DNA of 64,000 nt from Ovis canadensis (Eukaryota; Chordata; Mammalia; Artiodactyla; Bovidae), in the NCBI RefSeq assembly GCF_042477335.2, contig NC_091254.1, positions 99,349,001-99,413,000 of the forward strand, written 5' to 3'. Under the pieces are notes generated by a model. That model was not told the origin of the DNA. It did no database searches and worked only from the letters and a program-made list of their open reading frames with translations. Made by a program: the position numbers and the translations under genes. This document shows, piece by piece, positions 44,726-56,485 of the stretch. Within the stretch, counting starts at the first letter, position 1, and each line of letters begins with the position of its first letter.

Positions 44726-46999
44726 CCCAATCGCTCCATCGTGAACACACATCTCCGCACCTGCTGTGCCCAGCCCCCTCCCAGGCGTGAGCTCATCTCC
44801 CGACTCCACTTCCCCAAGGCCAGAGCCTCTTGCAGGCTCCCGTGTGAGCATCATCAGAGAGCAGGCCAACCACAAATATTCAAGATTTTACAGTTACATT
44901 ACTTTTCAGAAGTAAACCGTTTACGAATGAATTACTGAGGAGGCCCTCTGTTCTGTCTCCTGTCTCCGTGAGTGTATATTCACAGAGAGAAAGTTCTGTA
45001 TTCACAGGTGTGTGCACAGAGACACACCAGCAGCTGCTCCTCCTCTTCTCCTGATTTATTTTTTTTTGCCAGAGAGTTGACCCACAGCGTTGTGTCAGCC
45101 TCTGCTGCACGGCAGAGTGGCGCACGGCTGCCTCCTGTGTCATGCTCTTTTCCGTCACGGTTTATCCCAGCAGACCGAACAGCCTTCCCTGTCTCTGTAG
45201 CAGGGTCATGTGGCTCATCCATCCTACACGTAATAGTTGGCGTCTGCTCAACCCACACTCCCAGGCCATCTCTCTCCACCCCACCCCCTCCTTTCGAGAA
45301 CAATCACTCAAGTTCTTCACCAAAAATGTCCAGCCCTTTGGTGAGGTCTTCCAGTGACTACAGCTGTGCTTCTACGGTGAAGGACCCGAACGGAATGAAA
45401 GACCGGCCTTCATCAGCTCTGCTGCAGAGAATGTGCTCATATTCCAGCTGTCTTCCTGCTCAGTGACCTGGGGTTCAGGGTACACCCCTGGGTTACCGTG
45501 AGGGTTGACTCTCAGGAGAGGACAGGAGACGCTTATGCCCCATTCAACATGAATACAGACATCTGACGAATCAGTCAAAATGCATTACTTTATGGCTCAA
45601 CAGTTGGTTCAGTTTAAATCCTTAGATTTAAAAAAGGGCATAGAAAAATAATACTCGGAAAGTTACCTTTAACAAAGGTTGGGTAACTAGAAGGTAAAGG
45701 TGTTTCCGAGCAGGTGAACCTAGCGACGTGGAAACCACTGCTAGCTGCGCTGTTGGAAAGGTACGGCCCCTCCTGGAGCCCCGCAGTGACTTGTCTGGAT
45801 GAAGCCCTCCTCCTCCTTCCGCCTCCTTCCGCACCACCGCCCCCAGGGCTCCGGTCTCACCAGCCTTCTCCAGGCCCCAAGGCCCCAGGGCTCCGGTCTC
45901 ACCGGCCTCCCCGCCCCCAGGGCTCCGGTCTCACTGCCCTTCTCCAGGCGGCGCCTTCGATGGACGCAGGCTGCAACGCAGGGCTCTCCCCTGAAGGGGC
46001 TCCTCCGCGTGCACTTCCTGCACGGTTAGCACATCCCTTAGACCTGAAGGGTCTGTTCCCTAGGGACCTGCTTCCTGCCGAGTCTGACCTTAGGGCGCAA
46101 AGCCAGGTATCCTTGCTCTGAGGCAAGGCTGCCCAGCCCCTGCCTTTCCCAGAGACCAGCCAGGACCCGTGGAGAGGAAGTGAGCTGCTCAGTCTCGGCA
46201 CGTCGCATGTAAACAGGCCACACCTGCGAGCATGCGCGCTCCGTGTCCGCACGTGGGAATCCGCACAGCCGTGTCCACGTGGCTGCCGTAAACTTTGACA
46301 TTAAAATTCTTCCATAAAACTGGAAAGTAACTCACTGTAAGCGCAAGGCAATATGGTTTCTAGGTGAGCTTCAGGTTATCCCTTAAAAATGCTAGGTAAG
46401 CCGAGGGACCCTCTGAAGTCCAATCAGAAACACTTTGGGGCACTTTTAAAACATGTTGGTAAGTTTTTCAGGAGATTGGATCAGCTGGCCTGGGATGGGC
46501 CCACACACTGGAATTTTCTAGAGGCCTTAAGTGATTCTCATTTGAAATAGTTTTATTTAACTATTTTTGTGGGTAGGTTGTGAAAATAGTGAACTCTCTG
46601 GTCAAAAATTCATTTTTGTATATTTAGAATTAATCGGTCCTATAGACCTGGGAAAGGGGCTCTTAAAAAGTTAACACATCTGGCTCTCCATTAAAATCTA
46701 ATTAAAAACCAATGGACACAGGAAGCTTCAGTTGTCCTAAAACTGCCATCCCATTAAAACATTTGTTCTGTATATTTTAAGAGGCCAAGGGTGGGGCATT
46801 AAATTTATTTTTTCCATCCCATCAATGAGAATATGAAAAACAAGTGAAGCCCTTATTTCAAGCATGAAGCAGCAGTGCGTGTATCCATAGAAGTTATGAA
46901 TGTGTCCCAGGCTGATCTTGCAGTAAAGCAAATCAAAGTTAGGGTTTGGGTCTCGGTTTATCATAGAGCAGATAGCAGCCTGAATAATCTAGACTTTTT
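44726..46999. other. Intergenic, no supported gene
   Basis: This is mixed DNA, with a minisatellite at 45.84 kb listed separately. From 46.3 to 46.98 kb it is AT-rich, repeat-free and CNE-like ('aaaatctaattaaaaacc', 'ttagaattaatcggtcc'). Frames of up to 164 codons carry no domain. Confidence 0.45.
45841..45950 (+). repeat. Short GC-rich tandem repeat, 3 cores
   Basis: The core 'ccccagggctccggtctcac' occurs at 45841, 45883 and 45915, with spacing 42 and 32 bp. Confidence 0.93.
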
Positions 47000-47090
47000 T
47001 TCTAGTTTTGTTGAGATGTAATTGGCACACACCATTGCACCATAATGGTTAACTCACACCCTTCATGGAGTGATCAACATCACCTCATAG
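47000..47090 (-). mobile_element. L1 LINE remnant
   Basis: 'tttgttgagatgtaattgg' followed by 'acaccattgcaccata' is L1-like text near the classical 'attgagatataattgac'. Orientation is given by resemblance only. Confidence 0.5.
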
Positions 47091-47221
47091 AGATACAACA
47101 TTAAAGACATGGAAAAAACTATTTTTCCTTGTGACAAGAACTCAGGATTTACTATCAACAGCCTTTATATATAACAAGCAGTAGTGCCACTTAATCACTT
47201 ATTAAAGATGTGACTATAATT

Positions 47222-47727
47222 AAGTTATGACAAACCTAGACAGCACATTAAAAAGCAGAGACAGCACTTTGCCAACAAAGGTCCATATAGTAAACTCCAT
47301 GGTTTTTCCAGTAGCCACAGATGGATGCGAGAGTTGGAAGCAAGAAGGCTGAGCACTAAAGAACGGATGCTTTCCAACTGCGGTGCTGGAGGAGACTCTT
47401 GAGAGTCCCGTGGACTGCAAGGAAAGCAAACCAGTCAATCGTAAAGGAAGTCAACCCTGAATATTCATTGGAAAGACTAATACTGAAGCTGAAGCTCCAA
47501 TACTTGGGCGAAGAACTGACTCATTGGAAAAGACTCTGAAGCTGAGAAAGATTGAAGGCAGGAGGTGAGGGGGACAATAGAAGATGAGATGGTTGGATGG
47601 CATCACCGGCTCAATGGACGTGTTTGAGCAAACTCTGAGAGATGGTAGAGGACTGGGAAGCCTGGTGCAGTTCATGGGGTTGCAAAGAGTAGGACATGCC
47701 TTAGCGATTAAGCAACAACAATAAATC
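47222..47727 (+). mobile_element. BovB LINE 3' fragment
   Basis: This forward-strand BovB 3' part is collinear with the 27.89-28.4 kb copy ('aagttatgacaaacctagac', 'gagagtcccgtggactgc', 'ggcatcaccggctcaatgg'). It is more diverged and contains small deletions. Confidence 0.92.
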
Positions 47728-47839
47728 ACAAATTATTATGCCTATTTATCGTAGAACCTGAAGTCTGAACCTTTTGACAGCGTCCATCCGATTCCCCTGA
47801 TCCTCTGTTAACCACAGAACTGACCTTGTCTTCTGTGAG

Positions 47840-47995
47840 TCTGTTGGTGGGTTTGTTTCTGAAGTATAATTGGCCTACCATGCTGAGTGAGTTCCTGTTG
47901 CACAACATAGTGACTTGATATTTTTACACGTTTCAAAGTGATGACCGTCATAAGCCTCGTTGCCATCTGTCACCATACAAAGATACATTTTCTGA
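47840..47995 (-). mobile_element. L1 LINE remnant, old
   Basis: Diverged L1-like words 'tctgaagtataattggcc', 'gcacaacatagtgacttg' and 'gccatctgtcaccatac'. Confidence 0.5.
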
Positions 47996-49264
47996 AATGC
48001 CTATCCTGAGGGAATCTGTGAGGCAGAAAAGTCACTTTCTTTCAAGGGAAGCCCTGAGAATTTTCTTAATCTTCATACTGACATTTGCTTTTCATCACGC
48101 TTTGTAGAATAATCAGAGTTTTCTATTTTGACCTTCCAGCTTCAAGAATAAGTTCTAAACCTGAGGAGTTGGCAGGATGGTTGTACAAAAGTAAGGAGAG
48201 AGGTGGGTGAAGCGGCAAGCCGACTGCAATCCATGGTATAAAAATCTAACAAGTAACCATCCGCCGTGATTCCCACCTTTCCTTGTGACATTCGGAGATG
48301 GATGTGACCTTGGCAACATCTGCAACTGGTGGACAAGTTAGGCGGCACCAAGAGGCGAGACTTTGGGAAGACGTTTCAAGGATGACTCGGGCTCTGAGCG
48401 AGCCCATGTAACTACTCTTCCTGCAGAGTCACCCTGCCCCTGCACCCAGTCTCCCGAGAGCAGTGTGTGGGACACAGGGCCCAGCAGCGCTCAAGTGTTA
48501 CCCTTACCTGCGCTCAGGATAGAGAGATGGCGAATCAGGGAGCTGACAGAGAGAAAGGCCGTTGAGCTGGGGTCTCTTGGGAGACTTGTCCAGATTTGGG
48601 GAGGGCAAACTGCTCGGGAGAGAGAGGGGGCCCCAGGCCTGCCCCTGGGGCGCCAGAACAAAGAAAATGCCCTTCTGGCCCTCCCCTGTCCTCCTGCCTC
48701 CGGGGGCACAGAGCGTCTTTGGCCTCATCCCTGGTCCCCAACTATGAGGGACAGCCAGCTCCCACCCAGACACCCCGACTTGGGGCGGTGGGAAAGAAGT
48801 GACTGGCCCCATAGCCCTCTGCTCTGGCTCTGGGCCTCGCTGAGGTCCGATATGGCCTTGAACAGATGGGCGACCTCTGTGGTGCCCGCTGGTTCCGGAG
48901 CAACGGCAGGTATTTTCCTGCCGGGTCGCTATTTCCCGGAGGCCACTGGCGAGGCTGGCTGCCAGAGGCCTTGAGTTCTGTGGGTAGAGGCCTGGGCGCC
49001 TGGGGAGGAGCCCCGCAGGGCTTGCTGCCCCTCCTCGAAGGGATCTGCCAAGCTGCCACCTCGAGGGAGGAGGGGGCCTTGGGTGGAGGTGGGAGGGGGT
49101 GGAGCTGGCCGGACTTCCCCTCTGCTCCTCCCCGCCTGGGCAGGAGAGGAGCGTCTCCGCTTTACTGAATTCCAGGTCGCCAATGCCCAGGGCCCGGCCA
49201 GGACTTTCCCGGCGCTGGCGTCCGGGGCGCTGTCCACATGGGCTCAGGCGCTCCAGCCCTTGAT
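47996..49264. other. Intergenic, GC-rich from 48.4 kb, no supported gene
   Basis: This contains the longest non-SOX1 frames on both strands (203 codons at 48363-48974, 284 codons antisense at 48504-49358). The frames overlap each other, lack recognisable domains and are best explained by GC content. This is the start of the transposon-poor zone. Confidence 0.45.
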
Positions 49265-50200
49265 GTGGGTTAAAACTCCACTTCACAACCCCCATTGATA
49301 TGAGATATGGATTTGACATCTGTTTGCCAGAGTGTTTTGCACTTAGCCTAACACCCACTATTAAGTGACAAAATTGTGGCAGCCTGTCAAAGCCAGATGA
49401 CTGGCAGCTGCTGGCTTACAAAACCATTCAAATATTTGCAGGTTTTGAAGCTTTATGCAGTGTTGTACCCAATCTTTCAGTGATTTAACATGTAAAATAT
49501 AAGTCAAAGTTTTAAATCTGTATTCCAAAATGTTTCCATTTTCCTCCAAAAGGAAAAAGCATTCAGGGCGTCTGCTGGAATCAGGCCAATTTCAATCTCC
49601 CTCCTTTCCCACCACCACCGAGATTCCTGCGCAAACCCGGCTTTTAAAAAATGTTTGGTTTTAAAAACCAAACTCTCTCCTATTGTGACCAACATCTCGG
49701 AAGACAGAACTAAATTGCCTTAAACTCCAAGGGAATACAGTTTCTCAAAAGTAGACTGCAGGAGTAAGAAGAATCCCTGAGTAAAGCAGGGCTTCATTTT
49801 GCATTCGGCAGTTGCACCAACGTGCCTTTCCGGGGTAAAGGCTCCTAGGTAACATCTGAGCCCTTTGGTTATTTCTAGAACACAAACTCCTCTCCCCACA
49901 CCTCTAAATAGCTTGGTCCAATTAAGAAATAATTTGCAAATGGCAGAGTATTTCTCTAGATTAAGGTCCATTGAGTAAAGTCATGTGGGGTTTTGTCTCC
50001 ACAATTAGAGCCGGACAGACAAGGACCTCAGGAAACCTGCAGCTGTGAGCAATGGGGGGAAAAATTGTCCGAGATAAATAGATTAATAAACCTGCCTTAA
50101 ACCCTGCGAGATCGGCGGCCTGACAGCCACTTAAGATGTTCAAATGTGCTGTGCTTGCAGAATTGTTAAAATGTTAGTAAATACCCTTTCTTCTGGTGGG
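49265..50200. promoter_or_regulatory. Candidate conserved non-coding element cluster
   Basis: This is a repeat-free AT-rich block directly left of a CpG island. It has octamer- and homeodomain-type cores ('aataatttgcaaatggc', 'ttgatatgagatatggatt', 'ttaataaacctgcc') and a 10-bp-arm palindrome at 49653-49673. Open frames are short. Texture suggests strong constraint; conservation was not measured. Confidence 0.42.
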
Positions 50201-50639
50201 AGGGGGTCGTAAGTCCTTTTGGGAAAAGGGGGGGGCGGTGATCATTTTCAGGCAGTTGCTTTGCTTGTGAGACGTTTCCAAAGAGGATCAAACGGTGCCA
50301 GAGGCAATTCTAGAGAGAGAGGAGAGAAACTTGAGAGGCGGCTCCAGCCAGGGGGGCTTCCCAGAAGGCTTCCTCCTCTGGTTCCGAGGGGTGGGCGTCC
50401 GGGGCCTCCACCAGCAGCGGCAGGCCAGGCGCAGGAGGGCTGGCGCCCTGGAGGCCCCATCGGCCTTGCGCTCCTGGAAGGCGGCCTCCGACCGCAGCCA
50501 CTTCCTACCTGGAGAGTTCTGTGTCCGCAGCAGTAAGCCTCAGGCACAGGCTCTGCTCCGGCAGCTGCCGAGTTGTTCGGCAGAGGGTTGAGAGAGTTAG
50601 AAGCCCGTAGCAGAGCAAAACGAAACAAAAATAAACTAA

Positions 50640-52500
50640 GAGTGAGGCCAAGGCGCCCCTTGGGCGAGAGAGCAAAGCTGAAGCTCGGTCCCCCCGCCGC
50701 GAGGGCTCGGCGGGGAGCGGGGGGCGGCGCCCAGACCCCGGGAGCCGGCGCAGGCGACTTGGGATTGCTGGTGCGGGCGGACACCCTCGCCCAGAGGTCG
50801 GGAAGGGACCTGGGGAGCAGTTCCAGGCAGAAATCGGTAGCCTGTGACATCTAGTTTACTGGGGTGGGGGGGGGGGGGGGAATGCCGGAGAGAAGGGGGC
50901 TTTTTCAGGCCGGGACAGCTTTATCGGGCCCGATCTCTGGGGCCGGGCCGGGCCGGGCCGGGGCTGGGGGTGGGGGCGACGACCGATCCGCGGAGCGAAG
51001 GGGGGCGCGGGGCGCGGGCTGGGGCGCGGCGCCGGGAGCACGGCGACTCGGCTCCACCTCCCCGCTCCAAACGGCGTCGCAGCTGCTCGCGAACCAACTG
51101 CTCGATTCTATTCACTGTCGAGTAGGAACAAAAAAGTGGCTATTTATTAGAATACTTGTTTGGTATTGTTCGGCGCCGCACAAAAGGCGTTTCATTATGT
51201 GGAGGGATCCCCCTTTTTCCAGAGGGAAACAATAACTGGAAATTGTCTTTAAAAGTCTTTTCCATCAGAAATAAATTTCATTTTCTCGTCTCCCTCGCCG
51301 GCAGCGTGCGTGTCCGGGAGGGCGCGCGAGGCGAGCAGCGGCGTGTGCGTGTGCAGCGAGTGTGCGAGCGGGCTGCGCGTGAGTGTGCGCGTGTGAGTGT
51401 GCGTGCGCGTGGCGCCCGCGCCCGCCGTGCGGCGCCGCCGGAGCCGGCCGGGCTGGGGTCCCCGGGCAGCGGCGCGCGGCGCCGGGGAGGCAACCGGGGC
51501 CGAGCGCCCGGGCGCCGCCGAGGCAGACCGGCTCCCGGGACCCGCTGGAGCCGGCGAAGGAACTGACTGTAAGTGTGTCTCCAACTTGCGCGGGGTCTTC
51601 CGCCCGCCCGAGCCGAGGAAGGGGGCGGGAGGGGCCCCGGGCGGGGGCGAGGGTCCCTAAGCGACCTTGGCGGGGGAGGGGGGAGGGAAGGGCGTCCCCG
51701 AAGCTCCCGCCCCGGCTGAGAACAGGTGGGGAGCTGCGCTGGCCGCCGCGGGAGGACTGGACCCGCGCGGCGGCCGCATTTGTCAGGTTCCTGTCCGTGC
51801 GCTCACTCCTTCCTCCTCGGCTTTCCGGATTGGCCGCCGCCCAAGGGACCGAGACTCGGTTTCAGTCGGGTCGCCCTTTGGGGGCAGAGGGGGAGGTCGA
51901 CCCAGTCGGTTTTGGGGGGGAGGGGGGTTCGCGTCCTCAGGCTCCGCTTTTCCTCTTGCCCGCGCACCCCCGCCCGCCGAGGCCCAGGCTCCCGGCTCCG
52001 GCTCTCGGCCGTGGGCTCCTGCAGCGCCGAGAACGAAAGCCGTGGGTCGAAATCGCCCTTTAAAAATTAACATGTTGAGCGTCTGCCATTTAGTGAGAAG
52101 TGTTTGGGGCAAAGAATCAATTTAGCTTTGACTGACCGACGGTCTTGACTGTGTTAATACTGCCGCACGCACGAACACTCCAAATCCATGAGCAGGGACC
52201 CCTGGACGCGCGGCGAGCGCCCCTGGACCCGGCGCCTGGCCTGCAGTCCCGCACGCGGCCGATGCCTCGGTCCAGCGAGCTAGAGCAGCGCGCCCCAATA
52301 CGGGCTTTGGGGTGCCCTAAAGCCACGCGTGTTGGGCGGGCCGCCCTAGACCGCAGGGATCCCTCTCCGCGCGGGCGCCCACCCCCTTCGCTCGCAGTCC
52401 CTCCTCCAGCGAAATCGGCTTCCCCGCTCCGCGCGCGGCGGCCTCGCTCCTCCGTGCGCGCAGCCGGGAGTCTCCACTCTCGCGCGCGGGCCGCCCTCCT
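50640..52500 (+). promoter_or_regulatory. CpG island without a supported coding gene
   Basis: The stretch is CpG-dense ('cggcgccgggagcacggcg' and similar), with a G-run of about 16 at 50865-50880, a (ggccg)n repeat at 50940-50960 and GTG/GCG repeats at 51330-51410. A good acceptor-like sequence (cag at 51302-51304) and a strong donor (GTAAGT at 51569-51574) would delimit a 264-nt exon at 51305-51568. The known human SOX1-OT lncRNA makes a lncRNA promoter plausible. The island could equally be a regulatory element associated with the SOX1 locus. The reading frames are long only because of base composition. Confidence 0.5.
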
Positions 52501-54209
52501 GCGCCTCCTATTCCCCTGCTTTAGGCGCCCGCTGAGAAGAAAGGTGGCAAGGCGGCGAAGTTTCAAAGGTGAAATGGATTTTTGACGGTGGCTGGTGCTG
52601 GAAACCCGTGGCCAGGAGGGGCCGGTGCGGCCGCCATCGACCGGGGATAGGATGGGGCTGGCTGCCTCTCCAGGCAAGAAACGGGTGTTTGAACATGATA
52701 GCAGCCGCCGGTCAATTAACCCATTAAAAGCCCGCTTTGCCGCATCGATTTCCCGGAGCGCTGGGCCCGGCGCTCTGGACACCCCTCTGTGAAGGCGGGC
52801 GCGGGGGCTGCACGGCACCCGGCGGGCAAAGAGACCTCCAGCCCCGAGGCAGCGCCGCCCAGGCGGCCAGGCGGGGGTCTCTGCCCTACGCTGAGGTCAA
52901 GGAGGGAGGGGTTCTGTCCTCGGCTCCCGCCTGGCGGGCGGGCTTCGCCGAGGCAGAGGGGAGACGCCCCGCGCCGGCCAGTGTCCCCCGACTCGCCCAA
53001 CTGTGGCTGGGAACCAGAGGCTGAGCCGGCGCCCTGGCCGAGGGAAACGGCGCCCAGCCCACCTCCCTGCGGCGCTCCTAGGCTTCCTCCTCCCGCGCCT
53101 CTCATCGACGGGGCGCCGCGGGCCCGGCGGCTGGCCTGAGCACTGTGAGGGGCGGGGGGAACGCCACACTTGCTTCTTGAGGACGACAGCAAACCCCCAG
53201 GTGGCCTTGAATTCGGGTCCCCGTTGTCACCGAAGAGGCTAAGGCAGACGGCCGAGCCGGGCGCGGGAGGCAGCAGCTGGAGGGAGCGGGCCGGACTGGG
53301 ACCTGGAGGGGCGTCTCTCCCAGGAACCTGCGGCTGCTAAGACTTGGGGGACCCGGTCTCCCCTGCACAAGTAGAAGGAGACCTCGGGGACGCTGCCGGC
53401 TGTGCCCCAAGTGCGGCCTCTCTGCTCAGCCCCGGGGAAAGGCTGGTGGTGAGGAGGATCTCCTTCCAGAGACAATAAGCCTGTGTTGTGAGTGTTCAAC
53501 ACCCTGCAGATGGAACCTGAGAAAATGCCAAGTTCCCACCCGGAAACCTGAGCACCCCTCCCCTGCCGCTTGAGGGGGGCCTTGGTCCTTTTGGAGCCAC
53601 TCGGAGTCCCCAGGTTCCAGTCCAGGAGCAGTCGGTCCAGAAAGGGAGAGGTGCCCACCCCACTAGCCAGCTTCCTAGAAAACCGCCTGTGTTCACCCAC
53701 TCTTTCCTCACTCAGATCTGGGGTTCAGATATGTAGCCCTGAAACTAATAGGGTGCTTGCTCTCTCTCCCTCTCCATCTCTTTCTTCCTTTCTCTCCTCT
53801 CTCTCATGCCAAATCTCTCTCCATCTTACTTTCATGCTGCCTAATCCCGAAGGTGGGTAGTGTCCTGAGTGGGGGGAGGTCCCTGGAGACCTTCCCCATC
53901 TGCCCTGCCTCCCCCCACAAATACCTAAAAAAGAATAAGGCAGGTGTGTCCTCCACAAAGACCCATGCCCCAGACGTCCACCAGGCGTCCACCCACGGGA
54001 GGGAGACCTGGTCCCCCTTGCAGGGCGGCTGGCTCTGTGTGTGGGGGGCGGGGGGTAAGGAAATGGCCCTGAATGTGGGGGGGGCGGTTTTCAGTTGGAG
54101 CACAGGGCCCAGCACTACCTTCCCCCAACCCCGCTGCCTGAAGACTCTGATGGGCCCACTTCTCTGTTTGCTGTTTTCTGAAGTAAGCAACTGAAAGGGC
54201 TTGAAATTG
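52501..54209. other. GC-rich intergenic with small AT-rich islands
   Basis: CpG-dense patches continue to about 53.15 kb. 52670-52760 ('cggtcaattaacccattaaa') has a CNE look. A CT-rich run spans 53757-53825. Overlapping frames lack domains. Confidence 0.45.
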
Positions 54210-54480
54210 TGTCAAAGTGATGTTTTAATCTCATTGAAAAGTGTATTAAAGGACAAGATGTAATTTATGTGAGACGCTGCGATGAAAGGAGAGATTGGAG
54301 TGGATGGGCCTTTCACTCCGCTGAACTCCGTGTCATGTTTATATTGAAGCCCGTGTAGCTAATCTAATTTGCAATAACAGGGCTGGCCTGAACCAAGAAG
54401 CATCTCTGATTTCACTTTATTTCTTTTCATATAGAAATTCCTTATGACTGTCTCCTTCTGTGAGTGACGCCTTCTCTATT
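54210..54480. promoter_or_regulatory. Candidate conserved non-coding element
   Basis: This is AT-rich and repeat-free with words such as 'gtgatgttttaatctcattg', 'gctaatctaatttgcaataa' and 'ttattaaaggac'-like cores. It has typical developmental-enhancer texture. Confidence 0.42.
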
Positions 54481-54919
54481 TGGGGGCTAATGAGAGAGAA
54501 TAAGAGGCAAGGCCGTGTCTACTCATAACCCGGCCTCTTGCCTGCGCACCCCTGGTCCCTGGCCGGCCTGGACTTGACCGGGGGCTGCATGGCCCAGAAA
54601 CACTATTTTTGATCTCTTCAGAATGAACCAGAGGGCAGCCTCCCGGATCAAACCCTGTGCCACAAGCCCCCACCCCCGGCGCTTGGATGGCACGCCTCGG
54701 TTGAACAGCACATGCTGGATCAGTTTCAGCCAAGGATTTTAGCTTTAGAAGTTAGCTTAAAAAGCAGATGGTACTGTATTCTCAGGCCTTTGTTTCTGCA
54801 GATTTTAATGGGAAACACTTAGGAAGCTCCCCTCATTCAGCAAAGTTTCATCTTTGCTGAGTCTTTCCAGGAGCTTCGAGAGGAACCAAGCACAGCCCCT
54901 GTTCAGACGCCAGCCTTGT
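54481..54919. other. Intergenic, no feature recognised
   Basis: This is mixed DNA between two CNE-like blocks. No gene is seen. Confidence 0.45.
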
Positions 54920-55150
54920 ATTCTAATTACCACACGAACACAAGCATTCTTTACCAATAAAAAACTACACGCGCCAGAAAATTACAAGTTCTGTACAACG
55001 TAAAAAGGTGTATTCAAACTGTTAATTACCGAGGGTTGTATAAATGAAACTTTCGCAGTGACCCATTTAATTTTGTGGTAATTACTGACAAAATAAGACA
55101 AGGATGAATCACAATACAGTATATTTATCTTGAAGGAGGACATCACACTG
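54920..55150. promoter_or_regulatory. Candidate conserved non-coding element
   Basis: Repeat-free AT-rich sequence with TAATTA-type cores: 'tattctaattaccacac', 'aactgttaattaccgagg', 'tgtggtaattactgac'. Confidence 0.42.
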
Positions 55151-55429
55151 GTGCAGTTAAGCCAAGGAGTAAGAAAAAGCTAGGGCTGGGGGGTCGCAGA
55201 AATAGAAAAGTATATTAAAATCGCACCCTGAAACCATCTGGGTTCAAACTGCGGAAGGCGAGGCTCAGGTGGCTTGCTAAAACGTCCATCCAGATTTTAG
55301 AGGCTCCCGAACCCTCTGTTCCGGCATCGTCGAGTCAGTCCTGCGGATTCGCCGCCTTGAGCACAACTTCTGCAGACCCTGGAAATCTGGGCGGCAAAAG
55401 GAGGGCTCTGCCTACCCTGCGTCAGCTCT

Positions 55430-56210
55430 CAGCTGACTCTGCCCCGGGACGGAGAGGCTGGACAGCCGGCGGAGCGGCATTCCCGGGGACCCCGAAACCG
55501 CGCTGAGCCCTGGCCCGGGAGGGCCGGGCGGGATGCGGCGGGGGTTGGGGACTTCCCCTCGCCCAGTCTGCTTCCTGCAGGCGAGTCCACAGGCTTGCTC
55601 CTTCCCGCTCCATCTCGGGGCTTCAGGGACGGTCGAGGAAGGGACGTGGCCTAGCTTGGGCATCTTCTCTGCCGCCCCGGGTTCGGGCAGCGGCTTAGCG
55701 AGGCCTTTCGGGCACTAGTTGGGGTCCCTGCGCCAACCGCTTTCCCGCCCAGCCCTGCATCATCGGTGGGGACAGAGAATGCGGGCCGCCCACCGGCGCC
55801 TGGCCCTGCGCCCTCTCACCCCACCTGCAGCCCCAGGGACCGGCTACTGGCTGCCCCGGGCAAGCGGCCCTGCGCCCCGCCGTCGCGGGTAGGGCTGGCA
55901 GCCCGCGAGGAAACTGCGCGCTAAAGGCGCGCGCCGCCCAGCCTTCAACCCAATTGCTTTGGGCCGATGGGCACCCTTGAAGAGACCCCAGCGCTCGGGC
56001 GGACGGGGCAGGACACAGGCCTGGTTGAGATTTTCCTCGGGAAGTTTCCCGCAAAAGGTGGGCCGGGCGGCGGAGAGGCAGGAGGATGCGCGCTGGCGGC
56101 GAGGCCTGGGCGCCGGCGCCCCGCGGCCGCCCGCCCTCCAGGGCGCCCGCAGCTCCCCGGCGGAGGGCGCGAGGCTCCCCTCGGGTCGCAGTGCTTTCCT
56201 CTCTTGCCCT
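55430..56210. promoter_or_regulatory. CpG island, no supported coding gene
   Basis: CpG-dense sequence, for example 'ggcgcgcgccgcccagcc' and 'gcgcccgcagctccccgg'. Frames up to 176 codons occur on both strands but carry no domain. It lies between two CNE-like AT-rich blocks, an arrangement common at bivalent developmental loci. Confidence 0.5.
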
Positions 56211-56214
56211 CTCT

Positions 56215-56485
56215 TGTTCATTCATAAACCTGGTGGCTACAGACGCGGCTTGAATATTGACGGCTCTCCCCCAACTGCTCCGCCGTTAACCCAATTACAG
56301 AATTCATCAAGAACTGTGTGAATTATCTCTTTCCATACAGTATCAGCATTAGCCTAATTAAAAGCTATAATGTCTGATATAATGATTAAATCGTTAGCTC
56401 TGCTGTAGGGAAGCAATATTTTGTTTTCCCTTCAATTAGAAGCTGATTGAGGTTTTCAGAGCAGGTCAGCTGTGAAATTTGAATT
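56215..56485. promoter_or_regulatory. Candidate conserved non-coding element
   Basis: One of the clearest CNE-looking blocks: 'ttagcctaattaaaagc', 'gataatgattaaatcg'-type cores ('atataatgattaaatcgt'), 'cttcaattagaagctgattg' and 'aacccaattacagaattc'. It is about 5 kb upstream of the SOX1 promoter. Confidence 0.48.

Noticed and set aside
48504..49358. 284-codon antisense frame
   Set aside because: It is opposed by a 203-codon sense frame over the same bases, with no domain. GC content explains both.
51383..52063. 226-codon frame in the orphan CpG island
   Set aside because: It is Arg/Pro/Gly/Ala-rich with no domain, shares bases with other frames, and is explained by GC content.
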